Shown here: piece by piece, positions 1 to 7,725 of the stretch | Layout of the letters: each line of letters opens with the position of its first letter | Numbering within the stretch: the stretch's first letter is position 1 | From: Sphingobacteriaceae bacterium | GTDB taxonomy: Bacteria > Bacteroidota > Bacteroidia > Sphingobacteriales > Sphingobacteriaceae | Assembly (NCBI GenBank): GCA_947460275.1 | Contig: CANHHZ010000028.1 | Location: 1-14,267 of the forward strand | Length of the DNA stretch: 14,267 nucleotides | Direction of reading: 5' to 3' | Translations under genes and position numbers: made by a program | The notes under the pieces: model-generated | Seen by the model: only the letters and a program-made list of their open reading frames with translations | The model's database searches: none | What the model was told of the DNA's origin: nothing

Positions 1-524
1 ATTCTTACAATTCTAGTTTCTAACCCATGAAAAGTATGATAAGCCATGGTCATTGCTTCTTGAAAACGTTTGGCTTCATCATAAACACCCCGAGGGCCGA
101 CAGGATTTACATTTCCCCAATATTCTTCTGGTTGAGGATTTACAGTTGGATCTCCGTATACTTCTGATGTAGAGGCAATAAGCAAGCGGGCATTTTTAGC
201 TCTGGCCAAGCCTAATAAATTGTGTATACCCAACGAACCAACCTTTAGGGTTTGAATTGGTATTTTTAGATAATCTATTGGACTTGCTGGCGAGGCAAAA
301 TGCAAGATGTAATCTAAATTACCAGGCACATATACAAATTTAGAGACATCGTGGTGATAAAATTCAAAATTTTCAAGTTTAAAAAGATGGGCTATATTTT
401 GCAAATCTCCCGTAATTAGATTATCCATGGCAATAACGTGGAAATCTTCTTTGATAAACTTATCGCACAAGTGCGAACCTAAAAAGCCAGCCGCTCCGGT
501 AATTAAAACTCTTTTTCTTTCCAT
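1..524 (-). CDS. UDP-glucuronate decarboxylase (UDP-xylose synthase), SDR family, 3' end cut by window edge
   Basis: This is an extended short-chain dehydrogenase/reductase expected to convert UDP-glucuronate to UDP-xylose in the cytosol using bound NAD. The first 174 codons are present, out of roughly 310-330 usual for the family. Residues 4-18 form the first Rossmann strand with the NAD motif GAAGFLGSH (G10xxG13xxG16). The segment TSEVYGDP followed by PQPEEYWGNVNP is characteristic of bacterial UDP-xylose synthases, and the catalytic YxxxK is Y148-D-E-A-K152. The start ATG (524-522) overlaps the ugd stop codon as TAATG, so translation is probably coupled to ugd, whose product UDP-glucuronate is the substrate. 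dTDP-glucose 4,6-dehydratase is less likely, because the active-site context is TSEVYGDP rather than a TDE triad. The family assignment is firm; the exact sugar product is inferred from family motifs and from the ugd neighbour. Confidence 0.85.
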   Translation of the reverse strand, partial: MERKRVLITGAAGFLGSHLCDKFIKEDFHVIAMDNLITGDLQNIAHLFKLENFEFYHHDVSKFVYVPGNLDYILHFASPASPIDYLKIPIQTLKVGSLGIHNLLGLARAKNARLLIASTSEVYGDPTVNPQPEEYWGNVNPVGPRGVYDEAKRFQEAMTMAYHTFHGLETRIVR

Positions 525-1837
525 TAGTCGTTAATTAATTTTCTGCCTACACTGTTGTAATAGTAACCTAAATCTATCATTTTTTGCAGATCGAAAAGAT
601 TTCTTCCGTCAAATACTACTTTCTTTTCCAATAAGTTATCCATTTTTTCAAAATCTGGGTTTCTAAAAACCGACCATTCAGTAGCAATTAAAAGTGCATC
701 GGCATTTTTTAAAGTATCGTACTGATTATCAGCAAAACTAATTTTATCACCTAAAATAGCCTTCACATTGGCCATGGCCTCAGGATCAAATGCACTTACG
801 GTAGCGCCGTTTTTCAGCAGTTCATCAATAATATACAAAGCAGGAGCCTCTCTAATATCGTCGGTTTCGGGTTTAAAAGCCAAGCCCCATAATGCAAAAT
901 GTTTGCCTTTAATGTCGCCTTTATAGTATTTTAACAATTTATCTACCAAAACTGTTTTTTGCTTTTCGTTTACCTGCATTACGGCCTTTAAAAGTTTAAA
1001 ATCGTAATTATGGGCGTTGGCAGCCATGGCTAATGCCTGTACATCTTTAGGAAAACAGCTACCTCCATAACCAATTCCAGGAAACAAGAAACGCTTACCT
1101 ATGCGGTCATCAGATCCTATTCCTTTGCGTATTGCATCTACATCTGCACCAACAATTTCGCATAAATTTGCGATTTCGTTCATGAATGTAATTTTAGTAG
1201 CTAAAAAGGAGTTGGCCGCATATTTAGTGAGTTCAGACGAGCGTTCATCCATAAAATAGATTGGATTTCCTTGGCGCACATAGGGCGCATAGAGTTCTGA
1301 CATAAATTTTTGCGCCTTTTCGCTCGAAGTACCAATGACTACACGATCGGGTTTCATAAAGTCTTCTACCGCTACACCTTCTCGTAAAAATTCTGGATTA
1401 GAAACTACATCAATTTCAACATTTGTATGGGCTGTAAAAACTGATTTTACCTTATCGGCAGTACCTACCGGAACTGTGGATTTATTGACAATTACCTTGT
1501 ACTCGGTGACTAAATTGGCAATGTCTTTTGCTGCTCCTAAAATATACGAAAGATCGGCAGCGCCATCTCCGCCAGGTGGCGTAGGCAAAGCCATAAATAT
1601 AATTTGGGACTCACTAACTGCTTTAGCTAAATTTGTAGTAAAAGATAATCTGCCATCTGCAATATTGCGATGAAAAAGCACATCTAATCCAGGCTCATAA
1701 ATAGGAACAATTCCTGCTTTCATTTTATCAACTTTTGCAGCATCAATGTCAACACAAATCACATTGTTACCTGTTTCTGCCAAGCAAGTTCCGGTAACTA
1801 GGCCCACATATCCAGTTCCAATTACAGCTATCTTCAT
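524..1837 (-). CDS. ugd: UDP-glucose 6-dehydrogenase
   Basis: It oxidises UDP-glucose to UDP-glucuronate with two NAD+ in the cytosol, supplying precursors for surface polysaccharides. At 437 residues it has normal family length. The N-terminal Rossmann fold carries GTGYVG (7-12) and ends its second strand with D30. The conserved STVPVGT block is at about 120-126, NPEFLREG at 147-154, and K214 lies in the LATKITFMNE stretch. The catalytic cysteine is C261 in GYGGSCFPKD (256-265), with D265 also conserved. The C-terminal UDP-binding domain contains FALWGLAFKPETDD with the conserved K-P-x-T-D-D. All key residues are present. It is the first gene of a minus-strand unit: its stop TAA shares one base with the ATG of the downstream UDP-glucuronate decarboxylase. 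A candidate promoter lies in the 63-bp gap to the divergent kdtA. Confidence 0.96.
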   Translation of the reverse strand: MKIAVIGTGYVGLVTGTCLAETGNNVICVDIDAAKVDKMKAGIVPIYEPGLDVLFHRNIADGRLSFTTNLAKAVSESQIIFMALPTPPGGDGAADLSYILGAAKDIANLVTEYKVIVNKSTVPVGTADKVKSVFTAHTNVEIDVVSNPEFLREGVAVEDFMKPDRVVIGTSSEKAQKFMSELYAPYVRQGNPIYFMDERSSELTKYAANSFLATKITFMNEIANLCEIVGADVDAIRKGIGSDDRIGKRFLFPGIGYGGSCFPKDVQALAMAANAHNYDFKLLKAVMQVNEKQKTVLVDKLLKYYKGDIKGKHFALWGLAFKPETDDIREAPALYIIDELLKNGATVSAFDPEAMANVKAILGDKISFADNQYDTLKNADALLIATEWSVFRNPDFEKMDNLLEKKVVFDGRNLFDLQKMIDLGYYYNSVGRKLIND

Positions 1838-1900
1838 ATTATTTAGAGGGTTTTAAAAATATTCGTTTATCTTAGGCGAAGATACGAATAAAGACACAAA
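1838..1900. promoter_or_regulatory. Divergent promoter region between ugd and kdtA with mirror-image -7-like boxes
   Basis: The gap contains the inverted repeat TATCTT (1868-1873), AGGCG, AAGATA (1879-1884). Read on the plus strand it gives TATCTTAG, and on the minus strand TATCTTCG. Both resemble the Bacteroidota -7 box TAnnTTTG. The repeat continues outward imperfectly as ATTCG...CGAAT (1861-1865 and 1885-1889). Transcripts starting a few bases past each box would have 5' leaders of about 20 nt for kdtA and about 35 nt for ugd. No good TTTG/TTG -33 box is visible at the right distance on either side, so this is only a candidate. Confidence 0.4.
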
Positions 1901-3118
1901 ATGCTTTGGATTTATAACATTGGGATAGGATTATATCAAATTTTGTTGCGTTTTGCTTCTATTTTTAATGCTAAAGCAAAATTATTTGTTGAGGGCAGAA
2001 AAAACATTTTTGAGCAAATAAAACAAAAGGTAGACGCCAATGACAGACCAATTTGGTTCCATTTTGCCTCGCTAGGCGAATTTGAACAAGGCAAACCTGT
2101 TTTAGAAAAACTAAAAAGCATTTCACCAACTCAAAAAATTGTAGTTACTTTTTTTTCGCCCTCGGGATACGAAATCAAAAAAAATTATGCCTTGGCCGAC
2201 GTTTTTTATCTCCCGTTAGACACTGCAAGTCATGCCGAGAAATTTTTAGCTTTGGTTAATCCCAAGCAAGCCATCTTTACGAAGTACGAATTTTGGTTTC
2301 ATTATTTTAGAGTGCTCCACCAAAAAGAAATTCCACTTTATTTAATTTCCGGGATATTTAGACCTAAACAAGCCTTTTTTAGGCGGTACGGTAAATTTTA
2401 TAGAAATATGCTAAAATTTGTAACTCATTTTTTTGTTCAAAACACCGAAAGTGTAGCACTATTAAAAAGCATTGGCATTACCAACGTTACTTTAAGTGGA
2501 GATACACGTTTTGACAGTGTATATAAAAATGCCCAAGAAGTGAAGAAATTACCATTAATTGAAGCTTTTTGTGGCAATTCTAATGTATTAATTGCTGGTA
2601 GTACGTGGCCAAAAGACGAAAGTTTGTTGGTGGATTGGTCGGCAAAACATCCTGATTGGAAATTGGTTATTGCACCCCACGAAATCGGGGCCACACACCT
2701 CCAAGAAATAGAAAATCTGTTTCCAAATGCTGTTAAGTTCTCTGATTTGGATAAGTTTACCCAAAATCTAGCTCAATATCCTCAAGTATTAATCATCAAT
2801 AATATTGGGATGCTTTCTTCTTTATATCAATATGGCAAAATAGCTTACATTGGTGGTGGCTTTGGTGTCGGCATTCACAATATTTTGGAGGCCGCAGCCT
2901 TTGGTTTGCCTGTAATATTTGGCCCAAAATATGAGAAATTTCAGGAAGCTAAAGATTTAATTGACTTGAAGTGTGCCAAAAGTATTTCATCAGCACAAGA
3001 ATTGGCGCTAGCATTTGACAAATTTACAACTGCCGAAAATATTGCTTTCGATATTAAAAACTACGTAAACACAAAAAAGGGCGCCACTGAAGTCATTATC
3101 AAACACCTTTGTAATTAA
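1901..3118 (+). CDS. waaA: 3-deoxy-D-manno-octulosonic acid (Kdo) transferase
   Basis: This GT30-family glycosyltransferase (also called KdtA) moves Kdo from CMP-Kdo onto the lipid A precursor at the inner face of the cytoplasmic membrane. It has 405 residues, normal for the family. Residues 1-20 (WIYNIGIGLYQILLRF) form the hydrophobic N-terminal anchor. HFASLGEFEQGKPVL (54-68) contains the family's conserved S-x-G-E motif, with E60 as the expected catalytic base. The C-terminal GT-B half has PHEIG and then GGGFGVGIHNILEAAAFGLP, starting at G318, which is the nucleotide-sugar-binding signature. The ATG at 1901 is well supported because the anchor begins directly there. It is transcribed away from ugd and stands alone, converging on hemH. 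Whether it adds one or two Kdo residues cannot be told from the sequence. Confidence 0.93.
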   Translation: MLWIYNIGIGLYQILLRFASIFNAKAKLFVEGRKNIFEQIKQKVDANDRPIWFHFASLGEFEQGKPVLEKLKSISPTQKIVVTFFSPSGYEIKKNYALADVFYLPLDTASHAEKFLALVNPKQAIFTKYEFWFHYFRVLHQKEIPLYLISGIFRPKQAFFRRYGKFYRNMLKFVTHFFVQNTESVALLKSIGITNVTLSGDTRFDSVYKNAQEVKKLPLIEAFCGNSNVLIAGSTWPKDESLLVDWSAKHPDWKLVIAPHEIGATHLQEIENLFPNAVKFSDLDKFTQNLAQYPQVLIINNIGMLSSLYQYGKIAYIGGGFGVGIHNILEAAAFGLPVIFGPKYEKFQEAKDLIDLKCAKSISSAQELALAFDKFTTAENIAFDIKNYVNTKKGATEVIIKHLCN

Positions 3119-3260
3119 TTCTACTATCAATTAAAAAAGGTGCAGATTTAACCAATTAAAAAAGCTAAAAATTGAGGTAGTTTACAATAATAACGGGTGT
3201 GTATTCTTGTTAAAGAATAGTTGAATATTACAAAACCGAAAAAACTTAATTTACTAAAAA
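3119..3260. other. Convergent gap between kdtA and hemH with a short AT-rich hairpin and a 12-nt direct repeat
   Basis: The perfect 7-bp inverted repeat TATTCTT-GTTA-AAGAATA (3202-3219) could fold in transcripts from either side. It has only one G-C pair and no adjacent T-run, so it is a weak terminator candidate. The 12-mer CAATTAAAAAAG occurs at 3128-3139 and again at 3153-3164, a spacing of 25 bases. No open frame of note is present. Confidence 0.3.
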
Positions 3261-4274
3261 TTATGCTTTTATCATTTCTTCTAAAGCATCAATAAATCTT
3301 AAATCGTCGTTTAAGCTTTCAACCAATTGTATCTTTTCTCCGCCAAGTTCTTCAAACTCTTCTTGATATTCAAAAGTAATTTCGTGCAAGGTTTCTAAAC
3401 AATCGGCCACAAAAGCAGGACTAAAAACTAATAAGCGCTTTTTGCCTTCGGCAGCTAATTTTTTTAAAATATCGCTGGTGTAAGGCTGCACCCAAGGATC
3501 TTTGCCTAATCGAGATTGAAAACAAACGGTGTAATCTTGTCTATCAAGACTCATTTTGGCTGCTATTAAACGTGCTGTATCATGACATTGGGCCGAATAG
3601 CAAAATTGATTGGCATCAGTTAAGGATTGACAACAATCGGCATTTTTTAAGCAATGATTTTTAGTGTGGTCGCCTTTACGTAACTGTCTTTGTGGCAAAC
3701 CATGAAAACTAAACAATACATGGTCAAACGTTTCGGGATTATATTTACTTGCGTTATCGGCAAATATTTCGATCATTTCTGCATTGTCGTGAAAAGAATT
3801 TACAAAAGATATTGCAGGAATAGTTTGCCATTTACCTACCAACTCCATGACCAATTGAATGACAGAGCCTGAAGTAGCAGAAGCATATTGTGGAAACAAT
3901 GGTATCACTTTAATACTATCTACCAAAGCATCTTTTAGTTTTTTTAATGCACTTTCTACAGATGGATTTTGATAGCGCATAGCCAATTCTACGTGGTACT
4001 CCTCGCCAAGTTTTTCTTGCAGCATGGCTGCTTGTATTTTACTGTAATGAAATAGTGGCGACCCATTTTCATCCCAAATTTCGCGATATAACTTTGCTGT
4101 TTTAGGGCTACGAAATGGAACTATAATTCCTTTTACCAATAAAAACCGAAGAGGTGCAGGAATATCAATTACCCTTTCATCCATCAAAAATTGACCAAGA
4201 TATTTTCTAACATCTTTTACTCTTGTACTATCAGGTGTACCTAAATTAACTAATAAAACGCCCTTTTTCGCCAT
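3261..4274 (-). CDS. hemH: Ferrochelatase
   Basis: It inserts Fe2+ into protoporphyrin IX, the last step of the classical heme pathway. At 337 residues it is typical in length. GVLLVNLGTPDS (5-16) is the N-terminal signature. The metal-site histidine is H191 in FSFHGLPQRQ, and the conserved acidic residue is E294 in DCLETLHEI. FPQYASATSG (127-136) is the other conserved block. Residues 208-230 hold an unusual cysteine cluster (C208, C214, C215, C225, C230), and further cysteines follow at C251 and C292. This may be an iron-sulfur site or a lineage feature. It is the last gene of the minus-strand run, 66 bases downstream of ispH. No recognisable promoter lies in that gap, so cotranscription with ispH is plausible. 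Confidence 0.95.
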   Translation of the reverse strand: MAKKGVLLVNLGTPDSTRVKDVRKYLGQFLMDERVIDIPAPLRFLLVKGIIVPFRSPKTAKLYREIWDENGSPLFHYSKIQAAMLQEKLGEEYHVELAMRYQNPSVESALKKLKDALVDSIKVIPLFPQYASATSGSVIQLVMELVGKWQTIPAISFVNSFHDNAEMIEIFADNASKYNPETFDHVLFSFHGLPQRQLRKGDHTKNHCLKNADCCQSLTDANQFCYSAQCHDTARLIAAKMSLDRQDYTVCFQSRLGKDPWVQPYTSDILKKLAAEGKKRLLVFSPAFVADCLETLHEITFEYQEEFEELGGEKIQLVESLNDDLRFIDALEEMIKA

Positions 4275-4340
4275 AATTTATTTTACAAGCTCATTTTGCA
4301 ATTCGCTTTCTGTTTGTCTAATTTGGTTTTGTATGTGGTA

Positions 4341-5189
4341 TTAAATTGATTCTAGTTTTGTTTTTACATCCTCCATTAGCCACATTGGCGTAGATGTTGC
4401 TCCACAAATACCTACTTTATCATTTGGGGAGAGCCAGCTTTCGTTTAACTCTCCTACGCTAGAAACAAAATAAGAATTGGGATTGTACTTTTTGCATACC
4501 TCATATAGCACTTTACCATTGGACGATTTTTTACCAGACACAAAAATGATTTTGTCATAATTAATTACAAAATTCTCAAGCTCCGAATAACGATTAGATA
4601 CTTGTCTGCAAATCGTATCATTGGCCTCAACCTCGTATCCTCTGTTTAATAATTCTTCTTTAATTTGGTAAAACCTGTCTACACTTTTTGTAGTTTGGCT
4701 GTATAGGGTAAATTTATTTGGGAGGGTTACCTCATCTAACTCTGCCAAATCCTGAAAAACGATTGCATTTCCATCGGTTTGCCCTTGTAAACCAATTACT
4801 TCGGCGTGTCCGTGCTTACCAAAAATTAAAATTTGCTTATCGTCATCGTACGAGTTTTTAACTCTATTTTGAAGTTTTAAGACCACCGGGCAAGAAGCAT
4901 CAATTAAGGTTAAGTTATTGTTTAACGCTAATTCGTAAGTAGATGGGGCTTCGCCATGCGCCCTAATTAATATCTTTTCGTTTTTTAATTGGTACAACTG
5001 TTCATGATCAATGATACGTAAACCTTTTAGTTTCAAACGCTCAACTTCTTCATCGTTGTGAACAATGTCGCCCAAGCAATACAGATAATCTTCCTTATCC
5101 AAAATATCTTCGGCCATATCTATCGCATAAACTACCCCAAAGCAAAAGCCAGAAGATTTATCTATTGTTACATTTAAGTTGTAGCCCAT
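4341..5189 (-). CDS. ispH: 4-hydroxy-3-methylbut-2-enyl diphosphate reductase
   Basis: This is the last enzyme of the MEP isoprenoid pathway (also called LytB). It reduces HMBPP to IPP and DMAPP with a [4Fe-4S] cluster. It has 282 residues, the usual length of the short bacterial form. The three cluster cysteines are C16 (SGFCFGV), C100 (DASCPVV) and C194 (DTICRQVSNR). Substrate contacts typical of the family are visible: H44 in VHN, H78 in RAHGE, the GHAEVIGL block (127-134, with E130), T166-T167 in SQTT, S222-S223-N224, and the C-terminal GATSTP (263-268). All key residues are present. It lies 94 bases after the phosphoribosyltransferase gene and 66 bases before hemH, on the same strand. 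The order suggests an operon, but no shared function links it closely to either neighbour. Confidence 0.95.
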   Translation of the reverse strand: MGYNLNVTIDKSSGFCFGVVYAIDMAEDILDKEDYLYCLGDIVHNDEEVERLKLKGLRIIDHEQLYQLKNEKILIRAHGEAPSTYELALNNNLTLIDASCPVVLKLQNRVKNSYDDDKQILIFGKHGHAEVIGLQGQTDGNAIVFQDLAELDEVTLPNKFTLYSQTTKSVDRFYQIKEELLNRGYEVEANDTICRQVSNRYSELENFVINYDKIIFVSGKKSSNGKVLYEVCKKYNPNSYFVSSVGELNESWLSPNDKVGICGATSTPMWLMEDVKTKLESI

Positions 5190-5283
5190 GATATTGTTTA
5201 AAGTATAAATTCAAAATTAAGCAAAAGCCATTGATATGGTTATAACTAAATCGTTCGAAAAATGTAATTTTATTCGCACATGA

Positions 5284-5793
5284 CTAGCTAAGATAAGCCC
5301 TATCCTCTTCACCATCAACATCTAAAACCACATGCACATGTTCTTTTAATACAGTGGCCAATTGCAAGCCTACAAAATCGGTAGCTATTGGAAAAATTTT
5401 GTGACTTCTATCTACTAATACTGCTGTACGTATTTTTTTATGCGGTGTATTTAAAAAAACACCTAAACCATAAGCCAACGTTTTACCACTATTCAGCACA
5501 TCATCGACTAAAATTATAGTTTTATCTTTCCAGTTAGCTTCTGTCAAATCAACCTTAGCTACAAGCTTAGTATTCTCTTTTTCTAAATCTATACGCAGCA
5601 TAGTTACTTTAAAATCGGCTATTTTGCATAAAACTAGCTGCAAGCGCAAAGCAAATTTGAAACCACGCTCCCAAATTCCTGCCAAAATAATTTCTTTTTC
5701 GTCGATGTTATCTTCCAAAATTTGGTAGGCAATTCGATTAATTTTTTGGGCAATTTGCTGTTTATCTAATAAGAGTACTTGATTTTGAGGCAT
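5284..5793 (-). CDS. PyrR-like phosphoribosyltransferase of uncertain substrate
   Basis: This is a 169-residue type I phosphoribosyltransferase domain protein, cytosolic. The PRPP-binding loop is IILVDDVLNSGKTLAYG at about 93-109, with the paired aspartates D97-D98. The C-terminal block ending in EHVHVVLDVDGEEDRAYL resembles the end of PyrR-family proteins (pyr operon attenuator / uracil phosphoribosyltransferase). The flexible-loop region MLRIDLEKEN (65-74) does not show the RDD-type motif expected in true PyrR, so uracil phosphoribosyltransferase or RNA-binding activity should not be assumed. No pyrimidine gene is adjacent. The 72-base upstream gap carries the direct repeat GAACGG-TTTT-GAACGG (5817-5832). 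The best description is a phosphoribosyltransferase whose base substrate or regulatory role is unknown. Confidence 0.8.
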   Translation of the reverse strand: MPQNQVLLLDKQQIAQKINRIAYQILEDNIDEKEIILAGIWERGFKFALRLQLVLCKIADFKVTMLRIDLEKENTKLVAKVDLTEANWKDKTIILVDDVLNSGKTLAYGLGVFLNTPHKKIRTAVLVDRSHKIFPIATDFVGLQLATVLKEHVHVVLDVDGEEDRAYLS

Positions 5794-5865
5794 ATTGACT
5801 TTATTGTACTACAAAAGAACGGTTTTGAACGGCAAAAACAAACTCAAAACAGATAATTTTAATTA

Positions 5866-6276
5866 CTATTTTGCTTGAGGGTAGGGATAATATATAAAGT
5901 TGGCCCCTTCGGGTACAATTACAAAAATGCACATATAGTTTTCGGGCTTTTTGTATGTTTTTAAAAACTGTTCCTTTTTATCGGGGTGGATAATGCCTTT
6001 TTGAATAAACTCTTCTAAGGTAGAAGCCTGTATAGTCCAATTGGTATTTAGCTCTGCTCTATTGAGAATAATTTCGCCTATGGTTACTTCGTGTTGGTGC
6101 GCAATAAAAATAGGATTTACAGAAATTCCTTCCATCATAATATCTACAGACACTTCTTTGATTGAGTCGGCGTAAAATGACAAATCTTTCTCTAAACTTA
6201 CCAACGGACTTACCTTTTTGGCTTTGTTAGCTTCGTTACTACCATCTGTATTATTCAATAACTCTTCTGATTCCAT
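5866..6276 (-). CDS. Small protein of unknown function downstream of rlmD
   Basis: I do not recognise this 136-residue protein. It has no signal peptide and no membrane segment. Residues 1-25 are polar and rich in Asn, Glu and Lys (probably disordered). Residues 27-130 look like a compact alpha/beta domain with short strands (EVSVDIMMEGISVNPIFIA, MCIFVIVPEGANFIYYPY) around a helix near residues 85-108. The only histidines are H60, H62 and H97 and the only cysteine is C115, so no catalytic motif stands out. The ATG (6276-6274) is 10 bases after the rlmD stop, so it is almost certainly cotranscribed with rlmD. Codon use looks like that of its neighbours. The coding status is well supported by length, operon position and composition. 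The function is unknown. Confidence 0.75.
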   Translation of the reverse strand: MESEELLNNTDGSNEANKAKKVSPLVSLEKDLSFYADSIKEVSVDIMMEGISVNPIFIAHQHEVTIGEIILNRAELNTNWTIQASTLEEFIQKGIIHPDKKEQFLKTYKKPENYMCIFVIVPEGANFIYYPYPQAK

Positions 6277-6286
6277 TTACTTGAAA

Positions 6287-7720
6287 TTATTTATTTAACT
6301 GTAACAAAACAACATTTTCTACGTGTTGGGTATGCGGAAACATATCAACAGGTTTAATGCGCACTACATCATATTTTTCTTTTAACAAAGCTAAATCTCT
6401 GGCTTGCGTAGCCGCATTACAACTTACATATACAATTTTTTCGGCCTCCATTTCTAGCAATCGTTCTACTACGTCGGCATGCATTCCTGCCCGTGGCGGA
6501 TCGGTAATAACTACATCTGGCTTGCCGTGTTCAGCAATAAAATGAGGCGTTAAAATATCCTTCATATCGCCTGCATAAAAAGTGGTATTGTCAATTTTAT
6601 TTAATTGGGAATTATATTTTGCATCCTCAATAGCAGTGGGCACATATTCTATCCCCACTACCTGTTTTACACTTGCAGCCACAAAATTAGCAATAGTGCC
6701 TGCACCAGTATATAAATCATAAACCAATTCATCGCCTTTAAACCCAGCAAATTCTTTAGTTATTTTATACAATTGATAAGCTTGAGCTGAGTTGGTTTGA
6801 TAAAAAGATTTGGCACCGATTTTAAAGTTTACGCTACCACCATTTTCTAAGGGCATTTGCTCATAAATATGATCTCTTCCGGCGTAAGTAATCACCTCTT
6901 GATCAAAAATGGTATCGTTTCTTTTTTGATTTACAATGTAGAGTAATGACGTAATTTCTGGAAACGAAGTTTTTACGTGTTCCATTAAACCATCAATTTG
7001 TGCTTGCGAAGCATAAGCAAAAACTACCACAACCATTACTTCGCCGGTTGACGAGGTACGGATAATCAGGTTACGCAAAGCACCTTCGTGGTTGCGCAAA
7101 TCATAAAAACTTAATTCGTGTGCCAAGGCATAAGCTCTAATACCTAGGCGTAAATTGTTGCTTGGCTCGGCTTGTAAATAGCAGTGCGATATATCTAAAA
7201 TTTTATCAAACCTTAACGGAACGTGAAAACCTAGAGCATTCATTTCTCTTCCTTCGGCTTCCAACTCCATATCAGCAGCATCTAACCAGCGTTTGTTCGA
7301 AAAAGTATATTCTAACTTGTTACGGTAATATTTGTTTTCTGCAGAACCTAAAATAGGTTCCATACCTGAAGTATCTATTTTAGCCAAGCGTTGCAAAGCG
7401 GCCTCTACATTTTTTTGTTTAAACTTTAGTTGCGCCTCATACTCCATATGTTGCCATTTACAGCCACCACATGTACCAAAATGACTACAAAAAGCTTGCT
7501 GACGGAGCGTAGAAGGCGTTTGAATTTTTTCGATCACTGCCTCGGCAAAATTCTTTTTCTTTTTAACCAAACGCACATCAACTACATCGCCTGGCACGGC
7601 TTTATCTACAAAAATTACCAGTTCATCGGCTTTGCCAACTCCCTTACCTTCCTCGGCAATATCAACAATGCTTAATCCTTCAATTCGAATTGGCTCAGCA
7701 TTTCTTCGGTTTCTACTCAT
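6287..7720 (-). CDS. rlmD: 23S rRNA (uracil-5-)-methyltransferase, RlmD/RumA type
   Basis: This SAM-dependent enzyme methylates a uracil of 23S rRNA at C5. From the chosen start it has 477 residues. An N-terminal TRAM domain (about 10-68) is followed by the [4Fe-4S] cysteines C78, C84 and C87 (CSHFGTCGGC) and C180 (ISHCYL). The SAM-binding motif is DLYTGAGTI (335-343), with DPPRAG at 407-412, the nucleophile C434 in YVSCN, and the general base E468 in HVENVVLL. The open frame extends 47 codons further upstream to 7861, but that stretch is hydrophobic and partly made of a heptamer repeat. The family begins near MSRNRRNAEPIRIEG, and a TATATTTG box sits just before the ATG at 7720, so I use that start. 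Paralogues of the TrmA/RlmC/RlmD family are common, so the target position is inferred. Confidence 0.9.
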   Translation of the reverse strand: MSRNRRNAEPIRIEGLSIVDIAEEGKGVGKADELVIFVDKAVPGDVVDVRLVKKKKNFAEAVIEKIQTPSTLRQQAFCSHFGTCGGCKWQHMEYEAQLKFKQKNVEAALQRLAKIDTSGMEPILGSAENKYYRNKLEYTFSNKRWLDAADMELEAEGREMNALGFHVPLRFDKILDISHCYLQAEPSNNLRLGIRAYALAHELSFYDLRNHEGALRNLIIRTSSTGEVMVVVVFAYASQAQIDGLMEHVKTSFPEITSLLYIVNQKRNDTIFDQEVITYAGRDHIYEQMPLENGGSVNFKIGAKSFYQTNSAQAYQLYKITKEFAGFKGDELVYDLYTGAGTIANFVAASVKQVVGIEYVPTAIEDAKYNSQLNKIDNTTFYAGDMKDILTPHFIAEHGKPDVVITDPPRAGMHADVVERLLEMEAEKIVYVSCNAATQARDLALLKEKYDVVRIKPVDMFPHTQHVENVVLLQLNK

Positions 7721-7725
7721 TGCTG

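Noticed and set aside
1..524. dTDP-glucose 4,6-dehydratase or UDP-glucose 4-epimerase as alternatives
   Set aside because: TSEVYGDP with the downstream WGNVNP and YDEAK pattern is typical of UDP-glucuronate decarboxylases, and ugd is the coupled upstream gene.
3202..3219. Hairpin between kdtA and hemH as a firm bidirectional terminator
   Set aside because: The stem has a single G-C pair and no T-run on either side. It is kept only as a weak note in the intergenic entry.
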